Positions 1 through 9,082 of a stretch of 64,000 nt of DNA are shown here, one piece after another. Each line of letters begins with the position of its first letter. Within the stretch, counting starts at the first letter, position 1. The position numbers and the translations under genes are program-made. This stretch comes from Streptomyces sp. NBC_00440 (lineage in GTDB: Bacteria; Actinomycetota; Actinomycetes; Streptomycetales; Streptomycetaceae): assembly GCF_036014215.1 (NCBI RefSeq), contig NZ_CP107921.1, positions 2,179,501 to 2,243,500 of the forward strand. The letters run 5' to 3'. The notes beneath the pieces are model-generated. The model searched no databases, was not told the DNA's origin, and saw only the letters and a program-made list of their open reading frames with translations.

Positions 1-396
1 CCGTGGTCGGACTACCGCGACGGCAAGGGCCGCGCGAAGTTCCCCGCGATCACGCAGGAGGGCCAGGCGGTCTTCCGCTGGGCCGTGTTCGAGATGGCGA
101 AGGTCGCTCAGCAGGCCCTGGACGCGGCCGGTATCGAGGCGGCCGACCTGGACGTCTTCATCCCGCACCAGGCCAACATGCGGATCATCGACTCGATGGT
201 GAAGACCCTCAAGCTGCCGGAGCACGTCATGGTCGCCCGTGACGTCGAGACCACCGGCAACACCTCCGCAGCCTCGATTCCGCTCGCGATGGAGCGGCTC
301 CTGGCGACCGGTCAGGCGAAGAGCGGCGACACCGCGCTGGTCATCGGCTTCGGGGCGGGTCTCGTCTACGCCGCGACTGTCGTTACCCTCCCCTAG
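1..396 (+). CDS. fabH: 3-oxoacyl-ACP synthase III, C-terminal part (5' end outside window)
   Basis: This is the C-terminal 131 residues of the ketosynthase that condenses a short acyl-CoA starter with malonyl-ACP to begin type II fatty acid synthesis in the cytoplasm. The reading frame is open from base 1, so the gene starts upstream of the window. Two hallmarks of the family are visible: FIPHQAN, with the active-site His, and TTGNTSAAS, with the active-site Asn. The active-site Cys lies before the window. It is followed after 81 bases by acpP and then fabF, the usual Streptomyces fabD-fabH-acpP-fabF order. The call is secure from motifs and context. Confidence 0.95.
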   Translation, partial: PWSDYRDGKGRAKFPAITQEGQAVFRWAVFEMAKVAQQALDAAGIEAADLDVFIPHQANMRIIDSMVKTLKLPEHVMVARDVETTGNTSAASIPLAMERLLATGQAKSGDTALVIGFGAGLVYAATVVTLP

Positions 397-477
397 GGCT
401 TTCCGGAGGAATCCGGTTCGTTCGAACACCCCGAGCAGTCCCCGACACACACCGCTACACATCGAAGGAGCGCCAAC

Positions 478-726
478 ATGGCCGCCACCCAGGAAGAGAT
501 CGTCACCGGTCTCGCCGAGATCGTCAACGAGATCGCCGGTATCCCGGTCGAGGACGTCCAGCTGGACAAGTCCTTCACCGACGACCTGGACGTCGACTCG
601 CTGTCCATGGTCGAGGTCGTCGTCGCCGCCGAAGAGCGCTTCGACGTGAAGATCCCGGACGACGACGTCAAGAACCTCAAGACCGTCGGCGACGCTGCCG
701 ATTACATCTCGAAGCACCAGGCCTGA
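478..726 (+). CDS. acpP: Acyl carrier protein of fatty acid synthesis
   Basis: An 82-residue acidic carrier protein that holds growing acyl chains on a phosphopantetheine arm. The attachment Ser is residue 41 in the motif DVDSLSMVE. Length, acidity and the four-helix pattern are those of bacterial AcpP. The start ATG follows a GAAGGAG ribosome site about 8 bases upstream. It lies between fabH and fabF in the same orientation and serves both, so it is almost certainly cotranscribed with them. Confidence 0.97.
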   Translation: MAATQEEIVTGLAEIVNEIAGIPVEDVQLDKSFTDDLDVDSLSMVEVVVAAEERFDVKIPDDDVKNLKTVGDAADYISKHQA

Positions 727-801
727 CCCAGGCCCGCGGCTGACGCCACCCGGCGGTGGCGCCGTGATTCAGATCCCTCTACACGTGGAGAAGAAATTCC
801 A

Positions 802-2064
802 GTGAGCCCGACCAATCGCACCGTGGTCGTCACCGGTATCGGCGCAACCACACCGCTGGGTGGCGACAGCGCATCGACCTGGGACGGTCTGCTCGCAGGC
901 CGTTCCGGTGTCAAGCCGCTCACCGGCGAGCGCTTCGCCGAGCTCCCGGTCCGCATCGCCGCCCCGGTGGCTGTCGACCCGAGCGAGGTCCTTGCGCGCC
1001 CCCTCGCCCGCAAGCTGGACCGCTCGGCCCAGTTCGCGGTGATCGCGGCCCGTGAGGCCTGGTCCGACGCGGGCTTCACCGCGAAGGCCGGCGAGGACGA
1101 CGCCATCCGCCCCGAGCGCCTCGGCGCGGTCGTCGCTTCCGGTATCGGTGGCATCACCACCCTGCTCGACCAGTACGACGTGCTCAAGGAGAAGGGCGTA
1201 CGCCGCGTCTCCCCGCACACCGTCCCCATGCTCATGCCGAACGGCCCGTCCGCCAACGTCGGGCTCGAACTCGGCGCACAGGCGGGTGTCCACGCGCTGG
1301 TCAGCGCGTGCGCGTCCGGCGCCGAGGCGGTCGGCTACGCGGCCGAGATGATCCGCTCCGGCCGTGCCGACGTCGTCGTCGCCGGTGGCACCGAGGCGAC
1401 CATCCACCCGCTGCCCATCGCGGCCTTCGCCAACATGATGGCGATGTCCAAGAACAACGACGACCCCGAGGGTGCCTCCCGCCCGTACGACAAGGGCCGT
1501 GACGGCTTCGTACTCGGTGAGGGCGCAGGCATCGTGGTCCTGGAGTCGGCCGAGCACGCCGCCGCGCGCGGCGCCAAGGTCTACTGCGAGCTCGTGGGCC
1601 AGGGCCTGTCGTCGGACGCCCACCACATCGCGCAGCCGGAGCCGACCGGCCGCGGTATCGCCGCGGCGCTGCGGCACATGCTGGAGACCACCGACCTGAA
1701 GCCCTCGGAGGTCGTGCACGTCAACGCGCACGCCACGTCGACCCCCCAGGGTGACGTCGCCGAGATCAAGGCGCTCCGCCAGGTGCTGGGCGACGACCTC
1801 GACCACGTCGCGATCTCCGCGACGAAGTCGATGACCGGGCACCTGCTCGGCGGCGCCGGCGGTATCGAGACCGTCGCCACGGTGCTCGCGCTGTACCACC
1901 GCACCGCTCCGCCGACCATCAACATCGTCGACCTCGACGAGGAGGTCGACGCGGACATCGTGCGGGACAAGCCGCGGACGCTGCCGCAGGGTTCGATCTC
2001 CGCGGTCAACAACTCGTTCGGGTTCGGCGGTCACAATGTGATGCTGGCGTTCCGCTCGGTCTGA
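802..2064 (+). CDS. fabF: 3-oxoacyl-ACP synthase II (elongating ketosynthase)
   Basis: A 420-residue ketosynthase that elongates acyl-ACP with malonyl-ACP. The Cys-His-His triad is complete: Cys170 in VSACASG, His310 in VNAHATSTPQGD and His347 in KSMTGHLLGGAGG. The C-terminal NNSFGFGGHN loop is also typical. The start is GTG at 802, with GGAG at 787-790. It is the last gene of the fab block, and a strong hairpin follows 26 bases after the stop. Length matches the family. It could be mistaken for a polyketide ketosynthase, but the fabH-acpP context argues for fatty acid synthesis. Confidence 0.96.
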   Translation: MSPTNRTVVVTGIGATTPLGGDSASTWDGLLAGRSGVKPLTGERFAELPVRIAAPVAVDPSEVLARPLARKLDRSAQFAVIAAREAWSDAGFTAKAGEDDAIRPERLGAVVASGIGGITTLLDQYDVLKEKGVRRVSPHTVPMLMPNGPSANVGLELGAQAGVHALVSACASGAEAVGYAAEMIRSGRADVVVAGGTEATIHPLPIAAFANMMAMSKNNDDPEGASRPYDKGRDGFVLGEGAGIVVLESAEHAAARGAKVYCELVGQGLSSDAHHIAQPEPTGRGIAAALRHMLETTDLKPSEVVHVNAHATSTPQGDVAEIKALRQVLGDDLDHVAISATKSMTGHLLGGAGGIETVATVLALYHRTAPPTINIVDLDEEVDADIVRDKPRTLPQGSISAVNNSFGFGGHNVMLAFRSV

Positions 2065-2090
2065 TCACCGGCGCGCAGCACTCCGCACAC

Positions 2091-2140
2091 ACCACGCAGG
2101 CCCGCCCCTCCCCCGTCCGGGAGGGGCGGGCCTGTGTGGT
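2091..2140. terminator. Strong bidirectional terminator after fabF
   Basis: A 22-pair inverted repeat, perfect apart from one G-T wobble, with a 6-base loop. The arms run ACCACG...CCTCCC and GGGAGG...GTGGT. It lies between fabF on the + strand and the oxidoreductase gene ending at 2168 on the - strand, so it can end transcription from both sides. Confidence 0.85.
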
Positions 2141-2167
2141 GCGGGTTTGCGCGGTGCGGGCTCCGCC

Positions 2168-3043
2168 TCAGGCCTCGAAGCTCGCGAAGTACGACGCGGC
2201 CATGTCGTCGTCGCCGTGCCCCAGCGCCCCGGCCCTGCGGAACCGTTCGGCGCCCGCGGCGGCCACGTCCAGCCGCACACCCGCCGCACGTCCCGCCTCG
2301 ACGATCAGCCGGGCGTCCTTCGCCGCGGTGGTGACCGAGAAGCTCGGGGTGTAGTCCTCGGTGAGGATCGTCTGTGCCTTGAGGTGCAGATAGCCGCAGT
2401 CGAGCGAACCGCCGCCGACCGCGGCCAGGAAACCGGCGGGGTCCACGCCGAGGCCGGCCGCCAGCGCGAGTGCTTCGGCCGTGCCGTGGGTGAGGGTCAG
2501 CACCCAACTGTTGCAGACCAGTTTGAGGCGGGTGGCCGCTCCCGTCGTGCCGTCGTTCCCGACCCAGACCGTACGGGAGCCGATGGCGTCCAGGACGGGT
2601 GCCACATCGTCGCGTACGGAGTCGGGGCCGGCCACCAGGACCGTGAGCTGCCCGCTCTCCGCCGGGGCCTTGGTGCCGAGTACCGGAGCGTCCACGAAGA
2701 CCAGCCCGTGCTGCCTGGCCAGCGCGGCGAGCGGGAGGAGCCCCTCGGTGCCGGCGGTGGTGGACTGCAGCCAGACCGCCCCGGCGCTCAGCGAGGGTCC
2801 GGCCGCGGTCATCGCTTCGAGGGCCGCCGGGCCGTCGTACACCATGGTGATGATCGCGTCCGCGCCCTCGACGGCCTCACCCGGTGTGCCGGTGACGCGG
2901 GCGCCCACGTCGGCGAGGGGCTCGGCCTTGGAGCGGGTCCGGTTCCAGACGCGGACGTCGAGCCCGGCGTGGCAGAGGTTGCGGGCCATCGCGGCGCCCA
3001 TGATCCCCGTACCGAGGACAGCTACTGAGGTGTTGTCAGCCAT
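2168..3043 (-). CDS. NAD(P)-dependent oxidoreductase, 3-hydroxyisobutyrate dehydrogenase family
   Basis: A 291-residue beta-hydroxyacid dehydrogenase. The N-terminal nucleotide-binding signature is VLGTGIMGAAMARNL at residues 9-23. The family's catalytic Lys is in the segment GAATRLKLVCNSWV near the middle. Members oxidise 3-hydroxyacids such as 3-hydroxyisobutyrate or tartronate semialdehyde, but the substrate cannot be told from the sequence. It is monocistronic and convergent with fabF. The start at ATG 3043 sits just before the nucleotide-binding strand, as usual. Confidence 0.85.
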   Translation of the reverse strand: MADNTSVAVLGTGIMGAAMARNLCHAGLDVRVWNRTRSKAEPLADVGARVTGTPGEAVEGADAIITMVYDGPAALEAMTAAGPSLSAGAVWLQSTTAGTEGLLPLAALARQHGLVFVDAPVLGTKAPAESGQLTVLVAGPDSVRDDVAPVLDAIGSRTVWVGNDGTTGAATRLKLVCNSWVLTLTHGTAEALALAAGLGVDPAGFLAAVGGGSLDCGYLHLKAQTILTEDYTPSFSVTTAAKDARLIVEAGRAAGVRLDVAAAGAERFRRAGALGHGDDDMAASYFASFEA

Positions 3044-3088
3044 GGCCCCACCGTAAAGCGGATCAGGGCCTTCCGTCCGGAGCCGGCG

Positions 3089-3583
3089 CTACACGACCTG
3101 GTGCAGCCAGCGCACCGGCGCGCCCTCGCCCGCGTATCTGAAGGGCTCCAGTTCGTCGTCCCACGGCTTGCCTAGCAGTCGTGCGATCTCGGCCTCCAGA
3201 TCGCTCTCGCCGCCCAGCGAACGGGCCAGTGCGGCCCGCAGCCGGTCCTCGGGGATCAGGATGTCGCCGTGGATTCCGGTGACGGCGTGGAAGATGCCCA
3301 GCTCGGGCGTGGCGCTGTAGCGCTCTCCCTCGGCCGACGGGCAGGGCTCCGACGTCACTTCGAAGCGCAGCAGATTCCAGCCACGCAACGCGGAGGCGAG
3401 TTGCGACGCGGTGCCCGTGCCGCCCTTCCAGGAGAACTCGGATCTCCAGGTGCCGGGGGAGGCGGGCTGCCTGATCCAGTCGAGGTTGACCCGCGCACCG
3501 AGAACACCCGCCACGGCCCACTCGACGTGCGGGCACAGCGCGCGCGGTGCGGAGTGCAGGTACAGAACTCCACGTGTCGTCAC
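3089..3583 (-). CDS. DUF3145 family protein
   Basis: A 164-residue soluble protein beginning MTTRGVLYLHSAPRALCPHVEW and ending FRYAGEGAPVRWLHQVV. I recognise it as the DUF3145 family, conserved across actinobacteria and commonly found near the fab genes in Streptomyces. No enzymatic motif is evident and the function is unknown. The GTG start at 3583 is preceded by GGAGG. The gene lies 45 bases upstream of the oxidoreductase in the same orientation, so the two may be cotranscribed. Confidence 0.88.
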   Translation of the reverse strand: MTTRGVLYLHSAPRALCPHVEWAVAGVLGARVNLDWIRQPASPGTWRSEFSWKGGTGTASQLASALRGWNLLRFEVTSEPCPSAEGERYSATPELGIFHAVTGIHGDILIPEDRLRAALARSLGGESDLEAEIARLLGKPWDDELEPFRYAGEGAPVRWLHQVV

Positions 3584-3871
3584 CGGGACCTCCAGTGCGG
3601 TTCGAGGTTCGCCTTCCCCAGCGGCCTCTCGCCCGTTCTGCCCCGGGGTACAACAGTAAACAGCATCGGGAGTTAATCTCCTGAAATGGGACAGTATGTG
3701 ACGTGATGTAATTTACCGGAGCCGCGGGTGGCGAAGTTGCCACTGGCTCGACGGGGAAAAACTACCGCGCGGCGGCCTGCCTCGTGTGACGTACGGTCGG
3801 TCCCGGCCCCGTTGAACACACAGCTTTCACTCGGCAGGACGCGTGCGTCAGCCACTTGGAGGGTCCAGAGG

Positions 3872-4771
3872 GTGCAGAGGAAGCCGGAATCCGCCCGGAG
3901 CCGCCACGGCCGCACCGCTGTCGCGGCGCTGACTGCGGTGCTCGTCCTCCCGCTCGGCGCGCTGGCCGGCTGTGACTCTTCCGACAGTGGCGCGAAACAT
4001 GCGCAGGCGCACCGCGGTGCGACACCCGCCCCGGCCTGGGACAGGTCGCCCGGTTCGGTCGCTGCCGTGGGCGATTCCATCACCCGTGGCTTCGACGCCT
4101 GTTCGGTGCTCTCCGACTGTCCCAAGGTCTCCTGGGCGACCGGTACGGACACGCGCGTGCACAGTCTGGTCTCCCGGCTCGGGGTGAAGAAGGGCTGGAA
4201 CGACGCCAGGACCGGGGCCCGGATGGCCGATGTGCCGGCCCAGATCGACGCCGCGGCGGCGCACCGGCCCGAGCTGGTGACGATCATGGCAGGTGCCAAT
4301 GACGCTTGCCGGGACTCGGTTTCGCACATGACACCGGTGGATGAATTCCGGTCCTCGTTCACGACGTCGCTGAAACGATTGCGCAAGGCGCTGCCCAAGA
4401 GCGAGGTCTATGTGTCGAGCGTGCCGGACCTGAAGCGGCTGTGGTCGCAGGGGCGCGGCAATCCGCTGGGCAAACAGATCTGGAAGCTGGGGATCTGCGC
4501 CTCGATGCTGCGGGACGCCGACGCGATGGGCCCGGCGGCGGTGAAGCGGCGTGACGCCGTGCAGGCGCGGGTCGTCGCGTACAACACGGTCCTCAAGGAC
4601 GTGTGCGCCACGGACACGCACTGCCGTTACGACGGCGGGGCGGTCTTCGGATACCGGTTCACCGGGGCGCAGCTGAGCCCCTGGGACTGGTTCCACCCCG
4701 GCAGGAACGGGCAGGAGCGGCTGGCGGAGATCGCGTACCGCAACGTCACGGCCGCGCGGCCCCCGGCGTAG
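3872..4771 (+). CDS. Lipoprotein SGNH/GDSL hydrolase
   Basis: A 299-residue secreted esterase or lipase-like hydrolase anchored as a lipoprotein. With the GTG start at 3872 there is a signal peptide ending in the lipobox LAGC at Cys34, and GGAGGG stands 8 bases upstream. The longer frame from 3728 would put about 48 unlikely residues before the signal. SGNH motifs are present: VGDSITRG with nucleophile Ser69, MAGANDAC with the Asn, and DWFHP with the Asp-His pair near the C-terminus. The substrate is unknown. It may share a transcript with the epimerase gene 9 bases downstream. Confidence 0.88.
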   Translation: MQRKPESARSRHGRTAVAALTAVLVLPLGALAGCDSSDSGAKHAQAHRGATPAPAWDRSPGSVAAVGDSITRGFDACSVLSDCPKVSWATGTDTRVHSLVSRLGVKKGWNDARTGARMADVPAQIDAAAAHRPELVTIMAGANDACRDSVSHMTPVDEFRSSFTTSLKRLRKALPKSEVYVSSVPDLKRLWSQGRGNPLGKQIWKLGICASMLRDADAMGPAAVKRRDAVQARVVAYNTVLKDVCATDTHCRYDGGAVFGYRFTGAQLSPWDWFHPGRNGQERLAEIAYRNVTAARPPA

Positions 4772-4780
4772 GGTCCGGGC

Positions 4781-5755
4781 ATGAGCAGCGCGCAGCCGGA
4801 GCCTTTCGGCCGTCTCCCTGACGGCACCTCAGTCCACCGGTGGACCCTGGAGCGTGGCGGTACTCGGGTGCGCGTGCTCACCTACGGCGGGATCGTGCAG
4901 TCCGCCGAGGTGCCCGACCGGGCGGGCGCGGTGGCCGGTGTGGCGCTGGGCTTCCCGGACCTGGCCGGATATCTGGCCTCCCCCGGGCCGTACTTCGGGG
5001 CGCTGGTCGGGCGGTACGCGAACCGCATCGCGGGCGGCGTCTTCGAACTCGACGGGCGGACGTACCGGCTGCCCCGCAACAATCCGCCCCACAGCCTGCA
5101 CGGCGGCGACCGGGGCTTCGACAAGCGGGTGTGGGACGCCGAGGCGACCGATCACGGGGTGCGGCTCTCCCGGGTGAGCCCGGACGGCGAGGAGGGCTTC
5201 CCGGGCCGGCTGGCCGTCTCCGTGACGTACCGCCTGGCGGAGAGCGGTGCGCTGCGGATCTCGTACGAGGCGACGACGGACGCGCCGACCGTGGTGAGCC
5301 TGACCAACCACTCGTACTGGAACCTGGCCGGTGCGGGCTCCGGCAGCGCGGCCGGGCACGAACTGCGGATCGGGGCCTCTCGGGTGACGCCCGTGGACGC
5401 GGAGCTGATCCCGACCGGCGAGCTGGCGCCGGTGGCCGGGACGCGCTTCGACTTCCGGCAGGCCCGGAAGGTGGGCCTCGGCTACGACCACAACTACGTG
5501 CTGGACGGGCCGGAGGCGGCCGAGCTGTCCGACCCGGCGTCCGGGCGGGTGCTGGCGATCACGACCAGCGAGCCGGGGCTGCAACTCTACACCGGTGACC
5601 ACATCGACGACGGGCCGTTCGGGCCGGGCGCCGGGATCGCGCTGGAGACCCAGCGCTTCCCCGACACGCCGAACCGGCCGGAGTTCCCCGGTGCGGTGCT
5701 CCGGCCGGACGACGTGTTCGTTTCCGAGACGGCGTACGCGTTCTCGGTGCGGTAG
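4781..5755 (+). CDS. galM: Aldose 1-epimerase
   Basis: A 324-residue cytoplasmic mutarotase that interconverts alpha and beta anomers of aldoses such as galactose. Family signatures are GRYANRIAGG and HSLHGGDRGFDK near the N-terminus. The catalytic His is in TNHSYWNLAG near residue 176 and the catalytic Glu in LETQRFPDTPN near residue 288. It starts 9 bases after the SGNH gene. It is convergent with a GH3 beta-glucosidase gene, which suggests handling of sugars freed from glycosides. The exact sugar specificity is inferred. Confidence 0.92.
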   Translation: MSSAQPEPFGRLPDGTSVHRWTLERGGTRVRVLTYGGIVQSAEVPDRAGAVAGVALGFPDLAGYLASPGPYFGALVGRYANRIAGGVFELDGRTYRLPRNNPPHSLHGGDRGFDKRVWDAEATDHGVRLSRVSPDGEEGFPGRLAVSVTYRLAESGALRISYEATTDAPTVVSLTNHSYWNLAGAGSGSAAGHELRIGASRVTPVDAELIPTGELAPVAGTRFDFRQARKVGLGYDHNYVLDGPEAAELSDPASGRVLAITTSEPGLQLYTGDHIDDGPFGPGAGIALETQRFPDTPNRPEFPGAVLRPDDVFVSETAYAFSVR

Positions 5756-5800
5756 GCGGGCGTACGGCGCTCCCCCGGTGCGGCGGAGCGCGTCCGTCCG

Positions 5801-8254
5801 TCAGTGCGTGGCCGTGGCGGTCAGCCTGGTGTCCGTGAGGGAGCGGCCGGCCCGGATCTCGTACGTTCCGGGGCGGCGCGCCCAGGCGTCGGCCGTCTCG
5901 TCCCAGGTCTCGAAGGCCCTCGGGGAGAGCGCGACGGCCACCTCGACCGTCTCCCCCGGCGCCGCTTCCACGGTCGCGAAACCGGCCAGCTGCCGGGCGG
6001 CCCGGTCCGTTCCGGGGTCGGCCGGGGCCGCGTAGACCTGGACCGTTTCGCGGCCGGTGCGGGTGCCGGTGTTGCGGATCCGGACGGTGGCGGTCGCGGT
6101 GGTCGCCTGGAGGGACTCGTAGCTCCACTCCGTGTAGCCCAGGCCGTGGCCGAAGGGGTAGGCGGGCGTGATACCGGCCCGGTCCCAGGCCCGGTATCCG
6201 ATGAACACGCCTTCCTCGTAGTGGAGTTCGCCGCCGTCCGGTTCGACCCTGCGGACCGGGGCGTCCTCCAGGGCCGCCGGCCAGGTGGTGGGCAGGCGCC
6301 CGCCCGGCTCCGCCGTCCCGAGGAGTACGTCGGCGAGCGCCGCGCCGCCCTCCTGGCCCGGGAACCAGCTGAGCAGCACCGCTGCCACGTCCTCGCGCCA
6401 GGGCAGTTCCACCGGGGAGCCCGCGTTGACGACCACGACCGTGTTCGGGTTGGCGGCCGCCACGGCGTGCACCAGATCGTCCTGGCGGCCGGGGAGCCTG
6501 AGGTCCTTGCGGTCGAAGCCCTCGGACTCGACCTGTTCGGTGGTGGCGACGACCACGACGGCGGTGTCCGCGTCGCGTGCGGCGGCCACGGCCTCGGCGA
6601 TCAGCTCGTCGGGGTCGCGCTGCGGGTCGCGGTGCATGAGGGAGAAGCCGATGGCCTGGAGCCGGGCTCCTGGGCTCTTGAAGACGGTGTACTCGAAGCT
6701 GATCGTGACCGGTTCACCGGCGGTGAGGGTGGCGGTGCCGCGCTCGGCGGGGGCGCCGAAGACCGCGGCGAACGGATCAGGGTCGTCGCCCGGCAGCTCG
6801 TGCCCGTCGAAGAGGACCCGCTCGTCCACGGTGAGCCGGAAGCCTCCGAGCCCCCGGCTCCCGAAGGTGTGCTCGCCGCTCTCCCTGGGCGTGAACGTGC
6901 CCTTGACCTCGATGGTGTGCAGCGTCTCGTGGGTCACTCCGTCGGGCAGGTCACTGCCCACCCACTGGATGCGTCCGCCGGGCACCGACGCGGTGCCGAT
7001 GGTCCGGCCCGCCTTGTCGCGGCAGACCGCGTGCAGGGCGAACCCCTGCCCCGCGTCGGCCAGTTGACCGCTCGGGTCGGCGCCCAGCGCGTAACTGACA
7101 GCGCCTTCGGGGAGCGCGGCCGTCAGCCCGTCGAGCGGGGAGACCACCCGGGTCGGGAAGACGGTGGCCGAGCCCCCGCCGAGGATGCGGGCGTCGCGGG
7201 CGGCGGCGCCGATGAGCGCGACCTTGCGGGTCTTCGACGCGTCGACCGGCAGCGCGCCGCGCTCGTTCCGTACGAGGACGAAGGCGCGGCGGGCGATCTC
7301 GCGGGACAGCTCACGCCCGTCGGTCTCCGGCGGAAGCTCGGTGACGACCGGCGGCGCGCCGTCGAGGATGCCGACCCGGGCGGCGAGCCGCAGGACGTTC
7401 CGTACCGCGCCGTCGACCGCGCTCGCGGGGACCTCGCCGGCCCGGACGGCGGCGGCCAGTGGCTCGCCGTACGGGGTGACAGGGCCCGGCATCGCGACGT
7501 CGAGGCCGCCGAGGATGTCGCCCGCGGTGGAACGCGCGGCCGTCCAGTCCGAGACGTTGAACCCGTCGAAGTGCCATTCACCGCGCAGGACTTCGTTGAC
7601 GAGGTAGCGGTGCTCGGTCATCGTCGTGCCGTTGACCCTGTTGTAGGCGGTCATGATGCCCCAGGGGTGGGCGTTCCTGACGATGGCCTCGAACGGCGCC
7701 AGGTACAGCTCGCGCAGCGGGCGCGGGGCGATGAGGTTGTCGACGGTGAAGCGGTCGGTCTCCGCGTCGTTGCCGACGAAGTGCTTGACGGTGGTGCCGA
7801 CACCGCCGCTCTGCACGCCGCGGACGTAACCGGTGCCGATCTCGCCGGTGAGGTACGGGTCTTCGGAGTAGCACTCGAAGTGCCGCCCGCCGAGCGGCGA
7901 ACGGTGCAGGTTGACGGTCGGCGCGAGCAGGACGTGCACCCCCTTGCGCCGCGCTTCCTGGGCGAGGAGCACCCCGGCCCTGCGGGCGAGTTCGGGGTCC
8001 CAGGTGGCGGCGAGGGCGGTCGGCGACGGCAGGGCGATGGACGGGTCGTCGGCGGTCCAGCGCACACCGCGGACCCCGATCGGGCCGTCCGACATGACGA
8101 GGGACCGCAGTCCGATCTCCGGGAGCGCCGGGAGGGACCAGAAGTCCTGCCCGGAGAGCAGCCGGGCCTTGGTGTCGAGATCGAGCGCACCGAGCGCGGC
8201 CTCGACCGCGGCTTCGCGGACCTGGTCCGCGTCGTTGATGGGGGTGGCTGCCAC
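5801..8254 (-). CDS. Glycoside hydrolase family 3 beta-glucosidase with PA14 insert
   Basis: An 817-residue GH3 enzyme that cleaves terminal beta-linked glucose or related residues. The N-terminal TIM barrel has VMSDGPIGVRG near residue 53, KHFVGNDAETDR at 157-168, and the nucleophile Asp236 in GFNVSDW. A PA14-like sugar-binding insert lies near residues 400-540. The C-terminal end is a fibronectin-III-like domain. No signal peptide is visible, so it probably acts in the cytoplasm on imported oligosaccharides. The divergent TetR gene at 8483 is the likely regulator. Confidence 0.93.
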   Translation of the reverse strand: MAATPINDADQVREAAVEAALGALDLDTKARLLSGQDFWSLPALPEIGLRSLVMSDGPIGVRGVRWTADDPSIALPSPTALAATWDPELARRAGVLLAQEARRKGVHVLLAPTVNLHRSPLGGRHFECYSEDPYLTGEIGTGYVRGVQSGGVGTTVKHFVGNDAETDRFTVDNLIAPRPLRELYLAPFEAIVRNAHPWGIMTAYNRVNGTTMTEHRYLVNEVLRGEWHFDGFNVSDWTAARSTAGDILGGLDVAMPGPVTPYGEPLAAAVRAGEVPASAVDGAVRNVLRLAARVGILDGAPPVVTELPPETDGRELSREIARRAFVLVRNERGALPVDASKTRKVALIGAAARDARILGGGSATVFPTRVVSPLDGLTAALPEGAVSYALGADPSGQLADAGQGFALHAVCRDKAGRTIGTASVPGGRIQWVGSDLPDGVTHETLHTIEVKGTFTPRESGEHTFGSRGLGGFRLTVDERVLFDGHELPGDDPDPFAAVFGAPAERGTATLTAGEPVTISFEYTVFKSPGARLQAIGFSLMHRDPQRDPDELIAEAVAAARDADTAVVVVATTEQVESEGFDRKDLRLPGRQDDLVHAVAAANPNTVVVVNAGSPVELPWREDVAAVLLSWFPGQEGGAALADVLLGTAEPGGRLPTTWPAALEDAPVRRVEPDGGELHYEEGVFIGYRAWDRAGITPAYPFGHGLGYTEWSYESLQATTATATVRIRNTGTRTGRETVQVYAAPADPGTDRAARQLAGFATVEAAPGETVEVAVALSPRAFETWDETADAWARRPGTYEIRAGRSLTDTRLTATATH

Positions 8255-8482
8255 CGTCGTACCTCCGCGTTGAGTGGTGAAGTACCGAAGCCCTGGAGCG
8301 CCGGGGCCCTGCCGTGCTGAGCCCTGAAGCTCTGAGGTGCTGGAGTGCTGAAGTACCGCGGGCCGGCGCGTGATGTGTCCATCCTGACGCTCGTACCGGT
8401 AGATCGGTAGGTTTCGTTATCTCTTCGTGATGTGCGATGTCGTACGGTCCTCGGAGAACGCGTACGGGGAAAGGAGCCGGTG
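8255..8482. promoter_or_regulatory. Divergent promoter region of GH3 gene and tetR
   Basis: This 228-base region separates the GH3 and TetR starts. Around 8281-8355 there are several degenerate short repeats of the type CTGGAGTGCTGAAGT and CCTGAAGCTCTGAGG. Near 8393-8410 two CGGTAG copies occur in ACCGGTAGATCGGTAGG, a possible regulator site. No clear -35/-10 pair was found. Confidence 0.35.
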
Positions 8483-9058
8483 ATGGGGAGCGCCAGAGGC
8501 GAGGGGCGCCGGGCGGAGATCCTCCGTGCGGCCCTTGAGGTCATCGCGGAGCGCGGCTACCGGGGCACGACCCTGGGGGCGGTCGCCGAGCGCGTGGGCC
8601 TCACCCAGCAGGGGCTGCTGCACTACTTCCCGAGCAAGGACGCGCTGCTCGTCGCCGTACTGGAAGCGCGCGACCGCTGGGATCCGGGCGCTTCGGCGCG
8701 CTCCGCCGAGGCCTGGCCGCTCGAACTGCTCGGCTCGCTGGTGGAGTACAACGCGATGCGGCCGGGGATCGTGCAGACCTTCGCCGCACTGCTGGGCGAG
8801 AGCGTCACGGACGGGCATCCGGCGCGGGAGTTCTTCACCCGCCGCTATGTGCAGGTGCGGGGGTCGATGGCGGCCACCCTGCGCGGCGAGTTCGGGGACC
8901 GGCTGCCGGGCGGGCTGACACCGGAGGAAGTGGCACCGCTGCTGGTGGCGGTGATGGACGGCCTGCAGTACCAGTGGCTGCTCGACCCGGAATCGGTGGA
9001 CATGCCCACCGCCTTCCGGGCCTTCACGACGCTGCTCGGCGGTGGTGCGGCCGAGTGA
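8483..9058 (+). CDS. TetR/AcrR family transcriptional regulator
   Basis: A 191-residue one-component repressor. The N-terminal helix-turn-helix reads AALEVIAERGYRGTTLGAVAERVG and continues QQGLLHYFPSKDALL. The C-terminal ligand-binding part is less conserved. ATG 8483 is chosen over earlier in-frame codons because AAAGGAG lies 7 bases upstream. It is divergent from the GH3 gene across 228 bases, which suggests that it controls that gene and itself. The inducer is unknown. Confidence 0.88.
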   Translation: MGSARGEGRRAEILRAALEVIAERGYRGTTLGAVAERVGLTQQGLLHYFPSKDALLVAVLEARDRWDPGASARSAEAWPLELLGSLVEYNAMRPGIVQTFAALLGESVTDGHPAREFFTRRYVQVRGSMAATLRGEFGDRLPGGLTPEEVAPLLVAVMDGLQYQWLLDPESVDMPTAFRAFTTLLGGGAAE

Positions 9059-9082
9059 CGCCGCGCGGGCCGCTGCCCGGCG